Positions 19,734 through 28,999 of a stretch of DNA of 64,000 bases are shown piece after piece. The position numbers were made by a program, and so were the translations under genes. The notes beneath the pieces were generated by a model. The model worked only from the letters and a program-made list of their open reading frames with translations, ran no database searches and was not told the DNA's origin. The number at the start of each line of letters is the position of its first letter. Position 1 is the first letter of the stretch. The stretch is from Paenibacillus sp. MAEPY2 (GTDB taxonomy: Bacteria; Bacillota; Bacilli; Paenibacillales; Paenibacillaceae): assembly GCF_000499205.1 (NCBI RefSeq), contig NZ_AWUK01000013.1, positions 1-64,000 of the forward strand, given 5' to 3'.

Positions 19734-21800
19734 TTACAGTTTCTGAATCTGTTCATAATAAATGTTCATTTGCAGGAAACTCATACCTACCAACGGAATG
19801 ACCAGATAGAGAAAGATCAGGGCATACATCGGTGTAAATCCGATCATTCTTCCCCAGGATGCTTTGATATCAATCATCTTGGTATATTCCTGCTTACGTT
19901 GTTCAAAATAAAAGGCCATCATGCTATCCAGATCGTCAAAAGCTTCCCGAATTGAAATTTTCCCGAGTGCAAGTTGCAGTTTCTCCACCAGACGCTGAAA
20001 TTCAGGCAAACCTGCTTCCTCTTTTAATTGTTCAAGTGCATGCTCCGGCCCATGTTCAAAATGCAACAAACATTTTTGCAGCGGCCTTTTGAAAATGACT
20101 GCAAAGCGATTGAGCCATTCCAACATCTCCTCGACAGACATACGGTCCATTTCCCGCAAGATCGAGATCACCGTCTGAAACTGATAGATTTCATGTTTCA
20201 TGTCCATACTGCGCATCTTGCGCTGGAACAGCATGAGCCAGATCGGCATGTGATAACCCGCTATACCTATCACCATCGCAATAATTAACTCCCACCAGTG
20301 AAGGTACTGCTTGTTGTATACTTCCAGCTTCTGCAGGATGCGTGCAATAGTTTCATTCTGTGTATCATGATCCAGTTGCACGGGATTCATGGACTGCAAT
20401 GCATTGGAGACTTCATCATAAGTTGCTCCACGCTTCATTTCGATGCTTTCAAGTACTGCTTGATCCAAGCTTGTCTTTTCCGTAGCCTGCTTCAGTTCCG
20501 CCTCTCCCATCGCGCCAAACATCCGGTCATCTCTCACAGGATCATGTAAGATATGACTTCGTTCAACCTGATGCAGCAGAAAGACGCAGCCAATGGTCAG
20601 GACAAAACAGCTTGCAAATAACATCAGCCTTCGTATTGCAAGCCATTCATATTTCAGTTCCGAACTGCTTTCCCGCATTAGTCTTACGGTTTGACTATAG
20701 TTGGTACTACCAGGTTTGGCCGCGAACAACATCGCGACTTTACGGATGAATGTCTGCTTGTATAAGAACTGATCAATCCTGGAGTGTTTGCGCCCGGTCC
20801 GATATCGGGTTTCATCATATTGCTGCAGTCTTTGCAAAAGCAAGTAGGCAAGTATGATAATGACATAGATTGAAATTTTGGTAACAAACCCGATTTTGCT
20901 GCGATAGAATTCATCCATAGTCGGAAAACTTCCTCTGGCCCAGCGTTCAATTGGAGCTGTGAACAGAACGGGGGCGAGGGCAATGATATTTAACCCTTTT
21001 AACAGATAGTCCAATTTGTCCCGCCGCAAAATCTCCAGATGAATTTCCTGCGTCAGATTCCCCAGACCTTTCAAGTAAATCGAACCCTGTGCTCTGTCTT
21101 TATCCCCGAACTCCATCACCATATATGAAATACCGGCAAAACCCTTAAGAAAACGATTAGGTGCAATCTCATAGTAACGTTCCAAAGCTTCGTTCGGGTC
21201 CGGAGAAGTCAATGCTTCATAGATCAACAGCACTTGCTCCGCAGCCTCTCCTTTACCTGCTTCAGCTGCTTCATACAGTGCTTCCTCTACCATTCCATGC
21301 TGATGATACCGATGCCTCACGTCGGCAAACAGATCCAGCATCTGTACCAACAGTCGCTTCTCCATACGATTCAGACACATATCCAGCACAAGACTGTTCA
21401 GAACTACAGCGCAAAGTACAGACAATATGACAAAGGCGATACCCGGCTGCATAAGGAACAGGATTACACTGATGCTCCCGTATCCTGCGAAAATAATTAG
21501 AACCACACTCATCGTCATTCGTCTTAATGCTGGTTCGTCGCCAACATGTCGATATGAGATTCGTTTCTGTACTTGTAAAATATAAACAGAGAGCAGCGGC
21601 ACTTTCATGCCCCAGCGATAAGACTGTAGCAGGAACGTTCCCCACCGCACCGTACGATTTCCGTTCAGTGTAGCGATCCCTATGGATTTACTAGCAGTAT
21701 CACCTCCTCTATGACGTAACAGATTCAGTACAAGTAGCGTGATTAGCAGACCACCTGCACATATCGCCAGCACCAAAAGAAGAACTAACTTAACGGTCAT
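19734..21800 (-). CDS. Tad-like inner-membrane platform protein (TadB/TadC-type fusion)
   Basis: 688 residues, about twice the size of a single TadB or TadC. It has several membrane helices at the N-terminus (VLLLVLAICAGGLLITLL), around 100-150, in the middle and at the extreme C-terminus (MYALIFLYLVIPLVGMSF), with two cytoplasmic helical regions of T2SS-F type. This suggests TadB and TadC are joined in one chain. I chose the ATG at 21800, 6 nt after GGGGTG, over a GTG three codons upstream. It overlaps the end of the ATPase gene by 11 bp, as expected for a motor-platform pair. Confidence 0.8.
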   Translation of the reverse strand: MTVKLVLLLVLAICAGGLLITLLVLNLLRHRGGDTASKSIGIATLNGNRTVRWGTFLLQSYRWGMKVPLLSVYILQVQKRISYRHVGDEPALRRMTMSVVLIIFAGYGSISVILFLMQPGIAFVILSVLCAVVLNSLVLDMCLNRMEKRLLVQMLDLFADVRHRYHQHGMVEEALYEAAEAGKGEAAEQVLLIYEALTSPDPNEALERYYEIAPNRFLKGFAGISYMVMEFGDKDRAQGSIYLKGLGNLTQEIHLEILRRDKLDYLLKGLNIIALAPVLFTAPIERWARGSFPTMDEFYRSKIGFVTKISIYVIIILAYLLLQRLQQYDETRYRTGRKHSRIDQFLYKQTFIRKVAMLFAAKPGSTNYSQTVRLMRESSSELKYEWLAIRRLMLFASCFVLTIGCVFLLHQVERSHILHDPVRDDRMFGAMGEAELKQATEKTSLDQAVLESIEMKRGATYDEVSNALQSMNPVQLDHDTQNETIARILQKLEVYNKQYLHWWELIIAMVIGIAGYHMPIWLMLFQRKMRSMDMKHEIYQFQTVISILREMDRMSVEEMLEWLNRFAVIFKRPLQKCLLHFEHGPEHALEQLKEEAGLPEFQRLVEKLQLALGKISIREAFDDLDSMMAFYFEQRKQEYTKMIDIKASWGRMIGFTPMYALIFLYLVIPLVGMSFLQMNIYYEQIQKL

Positions 21801-23616
21801 AGGGTTCACCCCAATATTGCTTGATGAATTGTTCGAACAGCGCAGCGTCCTGTAGTGTCATCTGATCCCGAATATCTGTGATACTGCCATTTGAGATTGG
21901 AGCTGTGACGACGTAATTGCCATCCCTGTACTCGACTACATTGCGAAACGTAAAACCCGCCCGTTCTTCAACGCTGTCTCCTTTATTCGCACGTGGCAGA
22001 CATTCCGTGATTCGTTCTATATATCTTCGACCCTCAGCATCCTTCTTCATATGTACATCGAAATTAATGACGCTAACTACTTGCTCCTCAGCAATATGTT
22101 CATGCTGGAACATACCTGTTTTGAGCAGTGAATTGCGGAGGGAGAAGACCAGATCACGGAACGTTTTGGCATGATGGGTAAACAGGGTGAACAGACTGGC
22201 AACCTGGGACATCTGAATCATCCAGGCAGCAACTTCGTCACTTGCAACCTCACCGAGAATGTTAACAGTACCATCCGTCTTTTTCTGTAAATCCAATCCT
22301 TGTTGACCTGAAATGTGCTCCGTCTCCCGGAAGCTTAGAATGTTACGACGACTGTATATACGCCGCAGCTGCAGCTCGAAAGCCATCTCCTGTACACGCA
22401 GCGTATAGGAAGCGTAAATATGCTTCACCATTGCCATAAGCAGCGTCGTTTTACCCGACCCCTGTGCACCAGTTACAGCTGTTATTCGACTGCCTTTCAT
22501 CAAATATTGCAGCAAAGTAATGGGCAGATCTGCGTTGTTTCCGGTAATCAACTGCTCCAGTGAAGCATTGGGAATATCGAATTTCCGGACAAAGAATGCC
22601 CATGATTCGGCAAAGGGAGGTCGGACAACAACGACACGTGATCCGTCCTTCATCTCGTTCACTTTGTACCCATTCGCTTCCGAAAGCTGTCCCGGATAGT
22701 TGTATTTATAAATATTTTGACATACCCTCTTCAGTTCACGGATACTGCCAAATGACAGGAAGGACATATGAATAGACTTACCTTTATAGAAGATCCAGAC
22801 ACTTTCCATTCCGCTAAGTGGTTCTTCGAGGGGAGCATCTTCAAGTCCATCCTCCAACAGATCGTTCCACGAAGCTGGCTGTCGTAGCCCCATATCCTGA
22901 ACTGCATCCAGCATGCCGCTAACACCACCACTAACACCATCTATCCGTTGATCTCTTATTTCATCAACAACCGAGAAACCTTTATAATGTTGATAGATGC
23001 GTTGAACAATGATATCTGTTTTTTCTCTAAATCCAAGCTCTCTATACTCACACTCAAACACATATCGGATGTCCTCTTCGGAGATATAATAACTCCCTCC
23101 GTCATCTGCACTTTCATCCAGCCTCAGTCTGCCAAGGTCATAAGTATCAATCATGCGCGACAAGGCATCGACACCGAATTGCTGCCGATATAGATAAAAC
23201 ACGATTTCGAATTGATCCTGAATCGTCAGTAACTCCGTTTCTCCAAAATAAATGACCTCATCGATATTTGACTTGTTCAGTCCTATGCTGCGAGTGAGCA
23301 GATCACCGATCAGATTTTTGACATACGTTTTGTCACTGATGCTTCCTGATACACAACCTTTAAGAGCCTTGCGCATCTCTGCGCGCTGATTGATTCTTCG
23401 ACGATATTCTTCTTCATGCAACCCGGCATCAGCAAGTTGGCTATGACTAAGCTCATGAAGTGAGGTCTTTACTTTCTCTGTCAGCACTTCAATCGTGAAG
23501 GATTCTCGCTCAGGAGCACGGCTATTCTTTTCACGATAAGAAGCTCTATATTTGAACCAAACATATGCAAGACATAACAGCAAAATTAATATTAACCATA
23601 GGGAATTCCAGAGCAT
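21790..23616 (-). CDS. CpaF/TadA-type secretion ATPase with N-terminal membrane helix
   Basis: 608 residues. The CpaF-like motor domain has Walker A GAQGSGKT at 383-390, and the Walker B-like VNILGEVASDE followed by TLFTHHAKTF (His box) fits secretion ATPases. Unusually, it begins with a hydrophobic helix (LWLILILLLCLAYVWF), so it may be membrane-anchored where canonical CpaF is soluble. The region before the core is long (about 270 residues). It drives assembly together with the platform protein encoded downstream. Confidence 0.88.
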   Translation of the reverse strand: MLWNSLWLILILLLCLAYVWFKYRASYREKNSRAPERESFTIEVLTEKVKTSLHELSHSQLADAGLHEEEYRRRINQRAEMRKALKGCVSGSISDKTYVKNLIGDLLTRSIGLNKSNIDEVIYFGETELLTIQDQFEIVFYLYRQQFGVDALSRMIDTYDLGRLRLDESADDGGSYYISEEDIRYVFECEYRELGFREKTDIIVQRIYQHYKGFSVVDEIRDQRIDGVSGGVSGMLDAVQDMGLRQPASWNDLLEDGLEDAPLEEPLSGMESVWIFYKGKSIHMSFLSFGSIRELKRVCQNIYKYNYPGQLSEANGYKVNEMKDGSRVVVVRPPFAESWAFFVRKFDIPNASLEQLITGNNADLPITLLQYLMKGSRITAVTGAQGSGKTTLLMAMVKHIYASYTLRVQEMAFELQLRRIYSRRNILSFRETEHISGQQGLDLQKKTDGTVNILGEVASDEVAAWMIQMSQVASLFTLFTHHAKTFRDLVFSLRNSLLKTGMFQHEHIAEEQVVSVINFDVHMKKDAEGRRYIERITECLPRANKGDSVEERAGFTFRNVVEYRDGNYVVTAPISNGSITDIRDQMTLQDAALFEQFIKQYWGEPYDR

Positions 23617-23623
23617 CGGAGGT

Positions 23624-24454
23624 TCAGGCTCCCCTTTCCAACCTCTTTAGTACGGTACGCATTCCTGCGCCGTCCATAATGAGGCGAGCGAGTTCAGCCA
23701 TACTTGCGGCAAAGCTCCCTTTACGAATGTGTTTATGGTTGCTAAGACCTTCCAACTGCAAGTACGCGGCCGCATCACGACGATTGAAGGCATCCAGAAA
23801 TCCGGTGGTATACGGTAACACCGATATCGAACCCTTGTATCGAAAACGCCGACGAATATTGGTAATGGTTGCGCGTGAATGTGGATCATACTTATTCAGT
23901 ACGACATGCAGCTTCTGATCACTCATACTCTCAGGTCTGATCTTTTCAAAAAAATGCTCCAGGTCCCTCATATTTTGATTCAGGTTCACCACAACATAGT
24001 CAGCTTGATCCAGCAGAATCTGAGCACTTGTGCCTGCGCGGTCTGCATCCAGCAGAACGAGATCATAGTATTCATTGGCTACATCCAGCAGCCTTTTTAA
24101 TGTCTCCACATGCTCTTGAGAGGTACGCTCCAACCTGTTAATTCTGCCAGTCAATAAATCCAGACGGTCTTTAAGGAGTGGTTTCGTATAATCTCTCAAA
24201 TTATGCTTGTTCAGGCTCCCGCTTATATGCAGCCGTTCTACAGCATCCCATCCCCCCTCCTCAAATGTGAATACTGAACCCATGTCCTCTATTTCTTTGG
24301 GTGGAAGGGCAGCTTCCGTGCTGCTCCCGACTGGACCTGTATTTACGAGCAAAATTCTTGTCCTATATTGAAGTGCCATCGCATAGGCACCGATTAACGC
24401 ACTTGAGGTGCTGCCTGTTCCTGAAAAAGGACTCCAAAACGTAATGGTGCTCAT
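23624..24454 (-). CDS. MinD/ParA-like protein of the Tad-like operon (CpaE-like)
   Basis: 276 residues from the ATG at 24454, which overlaps the upstream stop as ATGA. The fold pattern is MinD/ParA-like: FWSPFSGTGSTSSALIGAYA at the P-loop, ILLVNTGP for the next strand, YDLVLLDADRAG for Walker B, and VVLNKYD later. The deviant Walker A lacks both conserved lysines (SGTGSTSS for KGGxGKT), so ATP hydrolysis may be lost. CpaE homologues position Tad machines at the cell pole. Confidence 0.75.
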   Translation of the reverse strand: MSTITFWSPFSGTGSTSSALIGAYAMALQYRTRILLVNTGPVGSSTEAALPPKEIEDMGSVFTFEEGGWDAVERLHISGSLNKHNLRDYTKPLLKDRLDLLTGRINRLERTSQEHVETLKRLLDVANEYYDLVLLDADRAGTSAQILLDQADYVVVNLNQNMRDLEHFFEKIRPESMSDQKLHVVLNKYDPHSRATITNIRRRFRYKGSISVLPYTTGFLDAFNRRDAAAYLQLEGLSNHKHIRKGSFAASMAELARLIMDGAGMRTVLKRLERGA

Positions 24455-25164
24455 GCCCTCATCCTTTCTGCTTCTTTCATGGCCCGGCGACTCTGGACAT
24501 TTTCCCACCCGGTCAACTGCTCCACTAATCTGCATAGCGATTTTTTATAGTTCCGTGACAATGGCCCCAAGCGAATTCGACGATGGTGCTCGTTTTCCAG
24601 TTTGACTGCCGCAGTCAGTTCATCCCAAGGCAACATTAGCGATTCACCTGTCCATACAAACGGACTACCTTCCAGATATGCCCACAAATATCGAGCTTCC
24701 AGTTTGCAATCAACAGCATTGATCAAGATGCGCTGAAACGGCAGTTCTGCTGGCAGGGACTGCTCTTCCAGCAACCGATTAAGCCAGCCTTTGCCCCGTT
24801 CCAGATTGTAGCGTTCATAATCACTGACCCAGACACGGATATCTGCCGTGAGCCATAGATCACGGGATGCAAAGTGGGATGTTTCCATGTCGTAAAGAAC
24901 GTAATCATAGGTCTCCAATTTCTCGCCACTTGCTTCAAGATGGCTCTCAACCGCTGTTGAAGTTACGAATTGACAGGCGATATCAAAACCTTCAAACTCT
25001 GTAATACGCAGAGATTGCTGACTTTCACCTACACCATATCCATATTTCTGCTGTAATGTTCCATCAACAAGCAAGACACGTTTACCGGAGGCTGCCAGTA
25101 TTTTGCAAAGGTACAGCATCAGGTCATTCTTCTCACATAGCCCGGCAAAAATCCATGTTTGCAT
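24451..25164 (-). CDS. Second MinD/ParA-like protein with no P-loop
   Basis: 237 residues from the ATG at 25164, 11 nt after AAGGAGG. The strand-helix layout follows MinD (WIFAGLCEKNDLMLYLCKIL, RVLLVDGT, YDYVLYDME), but the P-loop glycines and lysine are gone. It pairs with the next gene, another degenerate MinD-like protein. Two tandem divergent CpaE-type proteins could form a heterodimer. This is an inference from fold pattern and position. Confidence 0.65.
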   Translation of the reverse strand: MQTWIFAGLCEKNDLMLYLCKILAASGKRVLLVDGTLQQKYGYGVGESQQSLRITEFEGFDIACQFVTSTAVESHLEASGEKLETYDYVLYDMETSHFASRDLWLTADIRVWVSDYERYNLERGKGWLNRLLEEQSLPAELPFQRILINAVDCKLEARYLWAYLEGSPFVWTGESLMLPWDELTAAVKLENEHHRRIRLGPLSRNYKKSLCRLVEQLTGWENVQSRRAMKEAERMRA

Positions 25165-25235
25165 AGCTATCAAAGCCTCCTTAAAGTTCCAATACTCACT
25201 GTTATATGAATTATTAATCGATTTCCCTGCATATT

Positions 25236-26258
25236 TTACTCTCCGCCCGTCAGCAAGCTCTTCTGCTCATCCGCACTCGAAGCTGACGCTGAACCATTAT
25301 CGCTCCCATTGCCTGTCGTTCCTGCGTTGCCTGAACCATCATTCCAGATGACACCATCCGCAGAAGAAGAGTTATTCGCTCCAGGACGGTTATTGTAAGA
25401 GACAGAGGATTGTGCAACATCCTGCTCCACGCCTTGGGATGGCGCTGACATGGATGCGGCGAGTGAGCTTTCTAGCGAACTCCGTACTTGCCGTGCTAAC
25501 TCCACTTCAGCCCGACGCACTAGATTAGGATCACTCTCCAGCAGTTTTAACACTTCATTGTTGGCAGGATATGTCGGGATCGCTGGGGTCTGGAACTGTG
25601 GTTCTACATAGGTTAAGGCATAGATTGAAGCTTTATGTAAATAGGCATCTACAATTGCACTTGAAAGGGACAGGATTTCCTCCTCTGTCATCGTAATCCA
25701 TAGGGTAGCTGCATTTAATCTTTCGACTTTCTTTTTGGACAGGAGAATGTAGTCTTGACCCGTTGGAAACTGAATACGAATATCAATGTTATCTCCTTTG
25801 ACGAGTGAAGATGGCAATAAAACGACCTGTAGTTCACGGTTTCTTAAATCCGGCGGTGCCGGGCTATCCTCGTACACCATTTCAGTCGTAATGGCTGTTC
25901 CTTTTTTTAATTCTATTTTTGCCACTTGACCATCCATCTGCTTGGAGCTGGACCACAAATTCCTTGGTGCCTGTGCATCCGGAACTGCAATGAGTTTGAT
26001 GTCCTCAGGCAATATCGGCTCCCCTGCTTCAACATCCCGTACGGTCACCCATCCCTGTGCCCCTGAGTTCCACTGTTGCATCAATTCAGCTTCTTTTTGT
26101 TCATAAGCTGACGAGTAACGGGCCTCCACTTCAGACCTCGTATCACTCATGGTTTTGACATTGTAAATGACATATGCCCCAAACAATAGACCAATCGCTC
26201 CCGCTCCCGTCAGTCCAGCATAGATCAGTTGACGGCTTTGTTTTCTTAATTTAGACAA
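25236..26258 (-). CDS. SAF-domain protein of the Tad-like operon (CpaB/RcpC-like)
   Basis: 340 residues from a TTG start 8 nt after AAAGGAG. An N-terminal membrane helix (LIYAGLTGAGAIGLLFGAYVIY) is followed by a SAF-type domain at about 70-180 (TVRDVEAGEPILPEDIKLIAVP, seen in two parts; VAKIELKKGTAITTEMVYED), and then a low-complexity Ser/Gly/Asn tail. CpaB/RcpC proteins are periplasmic or wall-side parts of Tad systems. The tail would extend across the Gram-positive wall. Confidence 0.8.
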   Translation of the reverse strand: MSKLRKQSRQLIYAGLTGAGAIGLLFGAYVIYNVKTMSDTRSEVEARYSSAYEQKEAELMQQWNSGAQGWVTVRDVEAGEPILPEDIKLIAVPDAQAPRNLWSSSKQMDGQVAKIELKKGTAITTEMVYEDSPAPPDLRNRELQVVLLPSSLVKGDNIDIRIQFPTGQDYILLSKKKVERLNAATLWITMTEEEILSLSSAIVDAYLHKASIYALTYVEPQFQTPAIPTYPANNEVLKLLESDPNLVRRAEVELARQVRSSLESSLAASMSAPSQGVEQDVAQSSVSYNNRPGANNSSSADGVIWNDGSGNAGTTGNGSDNGSASASSADEQKSLLTGGE

Positions 26259-26284
26259 AAGAGGCTCTCCTTTCGCAATCTCTT

Positions 26285-27763
26285 CTAATCATGTACTCTT
26301 TTTCTTGCAAAAAATGAACGTTTCTTGGGAAGCTGCCCCATCATATGAGTCAGAATATGAGCAAAAACCTTATCCATCTGAGGTTCGCGATCAAAGGGAT
26401 CAATATGTAAGGGCAAACCGTAGACACTGGAAGTGTCCAACGTTTTGCGCATGCGCTGAACGGCATCAGCAGATGCAAGCGGCAGGCAGTAGATCCATTT
26501 GTCTCTCGGGTACCGGTTGTGAGAACGGACAAAAGATCCAATCTCAGCCTGCCTCCATTCCGCACCGGAACCTATAACAATGGGCAGATCGGCTCTGAGA
26601 AACTCTTCGAGACGGTTCTGGTCCTGACCACTGCCCAGATCCATTATAATGAACTGATAGCTACCACCTAGCAAAGACAGGATGTCTGCGCGTCCTGATT
26701 GTTTCCAGTAGTGCACACCATCCACGGCAAACTGTCTGCCTGCTGGCACGGGTTTACCGGCATGCGCCACTTGTTGAATTCGTGCAAACGATTGAGAACG
26801 TGGCGACATCTCGATTATGGCCACTTTGAAGTTCTGCCGCTCCAGATAGTGACTGATGGCTATGGCCGTATGCGTAACCCCAACTCCGGATGATGCGCCT
26901 GTCAAAGCAATTACTCTTGTCCCTCCGCTTATCGTCACCGTTGTTTCTGAACCACCAGCCGCTATTCCCGGTCTGCGCAGCAGTTCTTTACGAACTTCAT
27001 CAGCAGATTGAAAGCGCTCATTCGGATTCAGTCGCAGCAACCTTCTCGCAACAGGAATATAGGTACGTGGAACATCACTGCGAATGGAACTTTCTACTCC
27101 CTGAATCCATTCCGTATAAGCTCCACATGTCATGAGATAGAGCAGCAATGCTCCAAGCCCATACAGATCAGAACGGGCATCCGTCTGTCCCGAACCATAT
27201 TGCTCCGGTGCAGCGAATCCGGCTGTCCCCAATTTAACCGTGTCATCGACGCTTTGTGCTTTATAACTCCGTGCTATCCCAAAATCAATCAGTCTGACTT
27301 CATGTTCCGGTGTAATCATAATGTTGGATGGTTTCAAATCCCTATAGATGACGGGTGGGTCCAGACTGTGCAAATAACTTAGTACATCCAGCAGCTGAAG
27401 CGCAAACTCCGTCATATGTTCAAGCGGAATCTTCCCGCGACATTGCTTGAAATAGTCACTGAGAGTCAATCCCTCAATGTATTCCATCACAAGATACGTA
27501 TACCCGTGCTCATCCGGGACAAAAAAATCTACAATTTGCGGCAATCTGGGATGCCGCAGAGAGGTCAGGAGAGCAGCTTCCGACTCCATACTGCCCTCGT
27601 ATGGCAATGCCGTCACGCTTTCTTTGATCGCCCAGGTTTTGCCAGGCAACTTCAAATCCTCTGCTTCATATACATGGCTCATTCCACCCGAACCGAGAAT
27701 GGACACGATACGGTATCTTGCTCCCAGCAGGCTTCCACGCTCTAGCCTGGCCGGATGTCTCAT
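26285..27763 (-). CDS. Eukaryote-like Ser/Thr kinase fused to a ParA-like domain
   Basis: 492 residues from the ATG at 27763 (AAGGAGG 7 nt upstream). The kinase domain (about 12-275) is complete: GSGGMSHVYEAE glycine loop, WAIKES lysine, YRDLKPSN catalytic loop (Tyr where His is usual), LIDFGIARS, and the GTAGFAAPEQYGSG activation segment. The C-terminal 200 residues look like a MinD/ParA fold with a degenerate P-loop (TGASSGVGVTHTAIAI). There is no membrane helix and no PASTA domain, so it is a cytosolic kinase and not a PrkC-type wall sensor. First gene of the operon; it probably regulates the machine by phosphorylation. Confidence 0.85.
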   Translation of the reverse strand: MRHPARLERGSLLGARYRIVSILGSGGMSHVYEAEDLKLPGKTWAIKESVTALPYEGSMESEAALLTSLRHPRLPQIVDFFVPDEHGYTYLVMEYIEGLTLSDYFKQCRGKIPLEHMTEFALQLLDVLSYLHSLDPPVIYRDLKPSNIMITPEHEVRLIDFGIARSYKAQSVDDTVKLGTAGFAAPEQYGSGQTDARSDLYGLGALLLYLMTCGAYTEWIQGVESSIRSDVPRTYIPVARRLLRLNPNERFQSADEVRKELLRRPGIAAGGSETTVTISGGTRVIALTGASSGVGVTHTAIAISHYLERQNFKVAIIEMSPRSQSFARIQQVAHAGKPVPAGRQFAVDGVHYWKQSGRADILSLLGGSYQFIIMDLGSGQDQNRLEEFLRADLPIVIGSGAEWRQAEIGSFVRSHNRYPRDKWIYCLPLASADAVQRMRKTLDTSSVYGLPLHIDPFDREPQMDKVFAHILTHMMGQLPKKRSFFARKRVHD

Positions 27764-27788
27764 ATAGACTCCTCCTTGTATGCATAAC

Positions 27789-27860
27789 AAAAAAGGGAAA
27801 GCTTCACCGAAGCGGAACAGACCGGATATCCGGACTCGTTCACTTCGGGATGCTTTCCCT
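27789..27860 (-). promoter_or_regulatory. Terminator-like leader hairpin before the Tad-like operon
   Basis: The minus strand forms a long imperfect stem (outer arms AGGGAAAGC / GCTTTCCCT, inner CCGAAG / CTTCGG and CCGGAT / ATCCGG) ending in six T only 13 nt before the AAGGAGG of the kinase gene. It could be the terminator of the upstream methyltransferase gene. The likely promoter of the operon at 27888 is upstream of it, so transcription must pass through it. An attenuator is therefore possible. Confidence 0.75.
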
Positions 27861-27887
27861 CAACTTGTTATGGTTAATATTGGTATC

Positions 27888-27917
27888 ATTATAGTATAGG
27901 CAATTAGGTATTGTAAA
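27888..27917 (-). promoter_or_regulatory. Promoter upstream of the leader hairpin
   Basis: TTTACA (27912-27917) and a perfect TATAAT (27888-27893) are 18 bp apart on the minus strand. They lie between the methyltransferase stop (27944) and the hairpin. Predicted start is near 27881, giving a leader of about 118 nt for the kinase gene. Confidence 0.65.
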
Positions 27918-27943
27918 GCATAAAATTTAATGCCATTAATGAC

Positions 27944-28993
27944 TTAATACTTAATCATATATAACGTGATTTCTTCACGGTTGTGAAACAACTGTTTGGA
28001 GCGTTGAATCTGCATCCGTGAGCGTTCAAATGTGTCGATGACTTCTTTAATCAGCGCAAGCGGCTTTTTGTGCAGTAACTTCACTGTCACAACCGCTGTT
28101 CCCCCCGACTGGAGGCTGTATAACAGGTCCGATATCAGACGGCTCATCAGTTTGGGACTCCAGCTCATGTCACATACGAGCAGATCAAATTCCCCTTCGC
28201 GGAAGCGTACATCACCTGCATTTTTTTTCAAAAAGGTCAGCTTGGGCGATTCCAACAGAGTCGCATCCATCTTGGCCGGATCAACAGCTGTAACTTCGAG
28301 TCCGCGTTCAAGCAGGAAAGAGGTCCAACCACCAGGTGCAGCACCAATATCCAATGCTTTGTGGAAAGAAGTAAAGTCGATACCAAACGTCTGCTCCGCT
28401 TCAAGCAATTTAAATTTGGCCCGCGAGATTTGCCCCTCTTCCTTCTGAAAACGAACGGCTCCACCACTCCAGTCCGACAGATTTTGATCAGGTCTGGAGA
28501 CGCCGGCATATAACATGTCATTTGCAACGAAGACAGATATAACATGATCCGCATCACGGACAACCCACTCACAGCCAAGGTCATCCAGCTTCTCGGTCAG
28601 CAGTTGTTTCAAAGAAACAGCGTTCTCCTGCCAGAAGGACCCTTCGGTTTTACGAACTTGTAATGTAACTTTAGTACCTGTTAACTCGGTATGATTCAGT
28701 ACAAATGAAATCAATTTTTCCATCGCTTGCGCTGAATCTTCGGTATTTTCCTGAAATTGAACAGGTTGAATATGACGTAAAAACGTCGGGTTTTCTTGCA
28801 ACAGCTTAATCGCTACCTCTTCTTCCGCGATCGGAAGACCGGCAAGCAGAATTTCACCCGGTACGAGTACCGTGCTCTTGACTGCACCAAACGTGCGGCG
28901 CAATTCCTCTTGAGCATATGGCGCAAAGCCATGGTTGGCTGTACAAATAAAACGGGAAAAGTCTCCTTCACCCCAAGATGACTGTGTACTCAA
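27944..28993 (-). CDS. RlmM-like SAM-dependent rRNA methyltransferase
   Basis: 349 residues. The N-terminal part (about 15-165) has a THUMP-like RNA-binding character, and the C-terminal part is an FtsJ/RrmJ-type methyltransferase with SAM motif LDIGAAPGGWTSFL (about 215-228), DLLVCDMSWSP and VTVKLLHKK. This matches the RlmM layout (23S rRNA 2'-O-methylation in E. coli), but the exact target here is inferred. It is encoded just after the ABC ATPase gene, with a 6-bp gap. Confidence 0.82.
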   Translation of the reverse strand: MSTQSSWGEGDFSRFICTANHGFAPYAQEELRRTFGAVKSTVLVPGEILLAGLPIAEEEVAIKLLQENPTFLRHIQPVQFQENTEDSAQAMEKLISFVLNHTELTGTKVTLQVRKTEGSFWQENAVSLKQLLTEKLDDLGCEWVVRDADHVISVFVANDMLYAGVSRPDQNLSDWSGGAVRFQKEEGQISRAKFKLLEAEQTFGIDFTSFHKALDIGAAPGGWTSFLLERGLEVTAVDPAKMDATLLESPKLTFLKKNAGDVRFREGEFDLLVCDMSWSPKLMSRLISDLLYSLQSGGTAVVTVKLLHKKPLALIKEVIDTFERSRMQIQRSKQLFHNREEITLYMIKY

Positions 28994-28999
28994 AATGTG

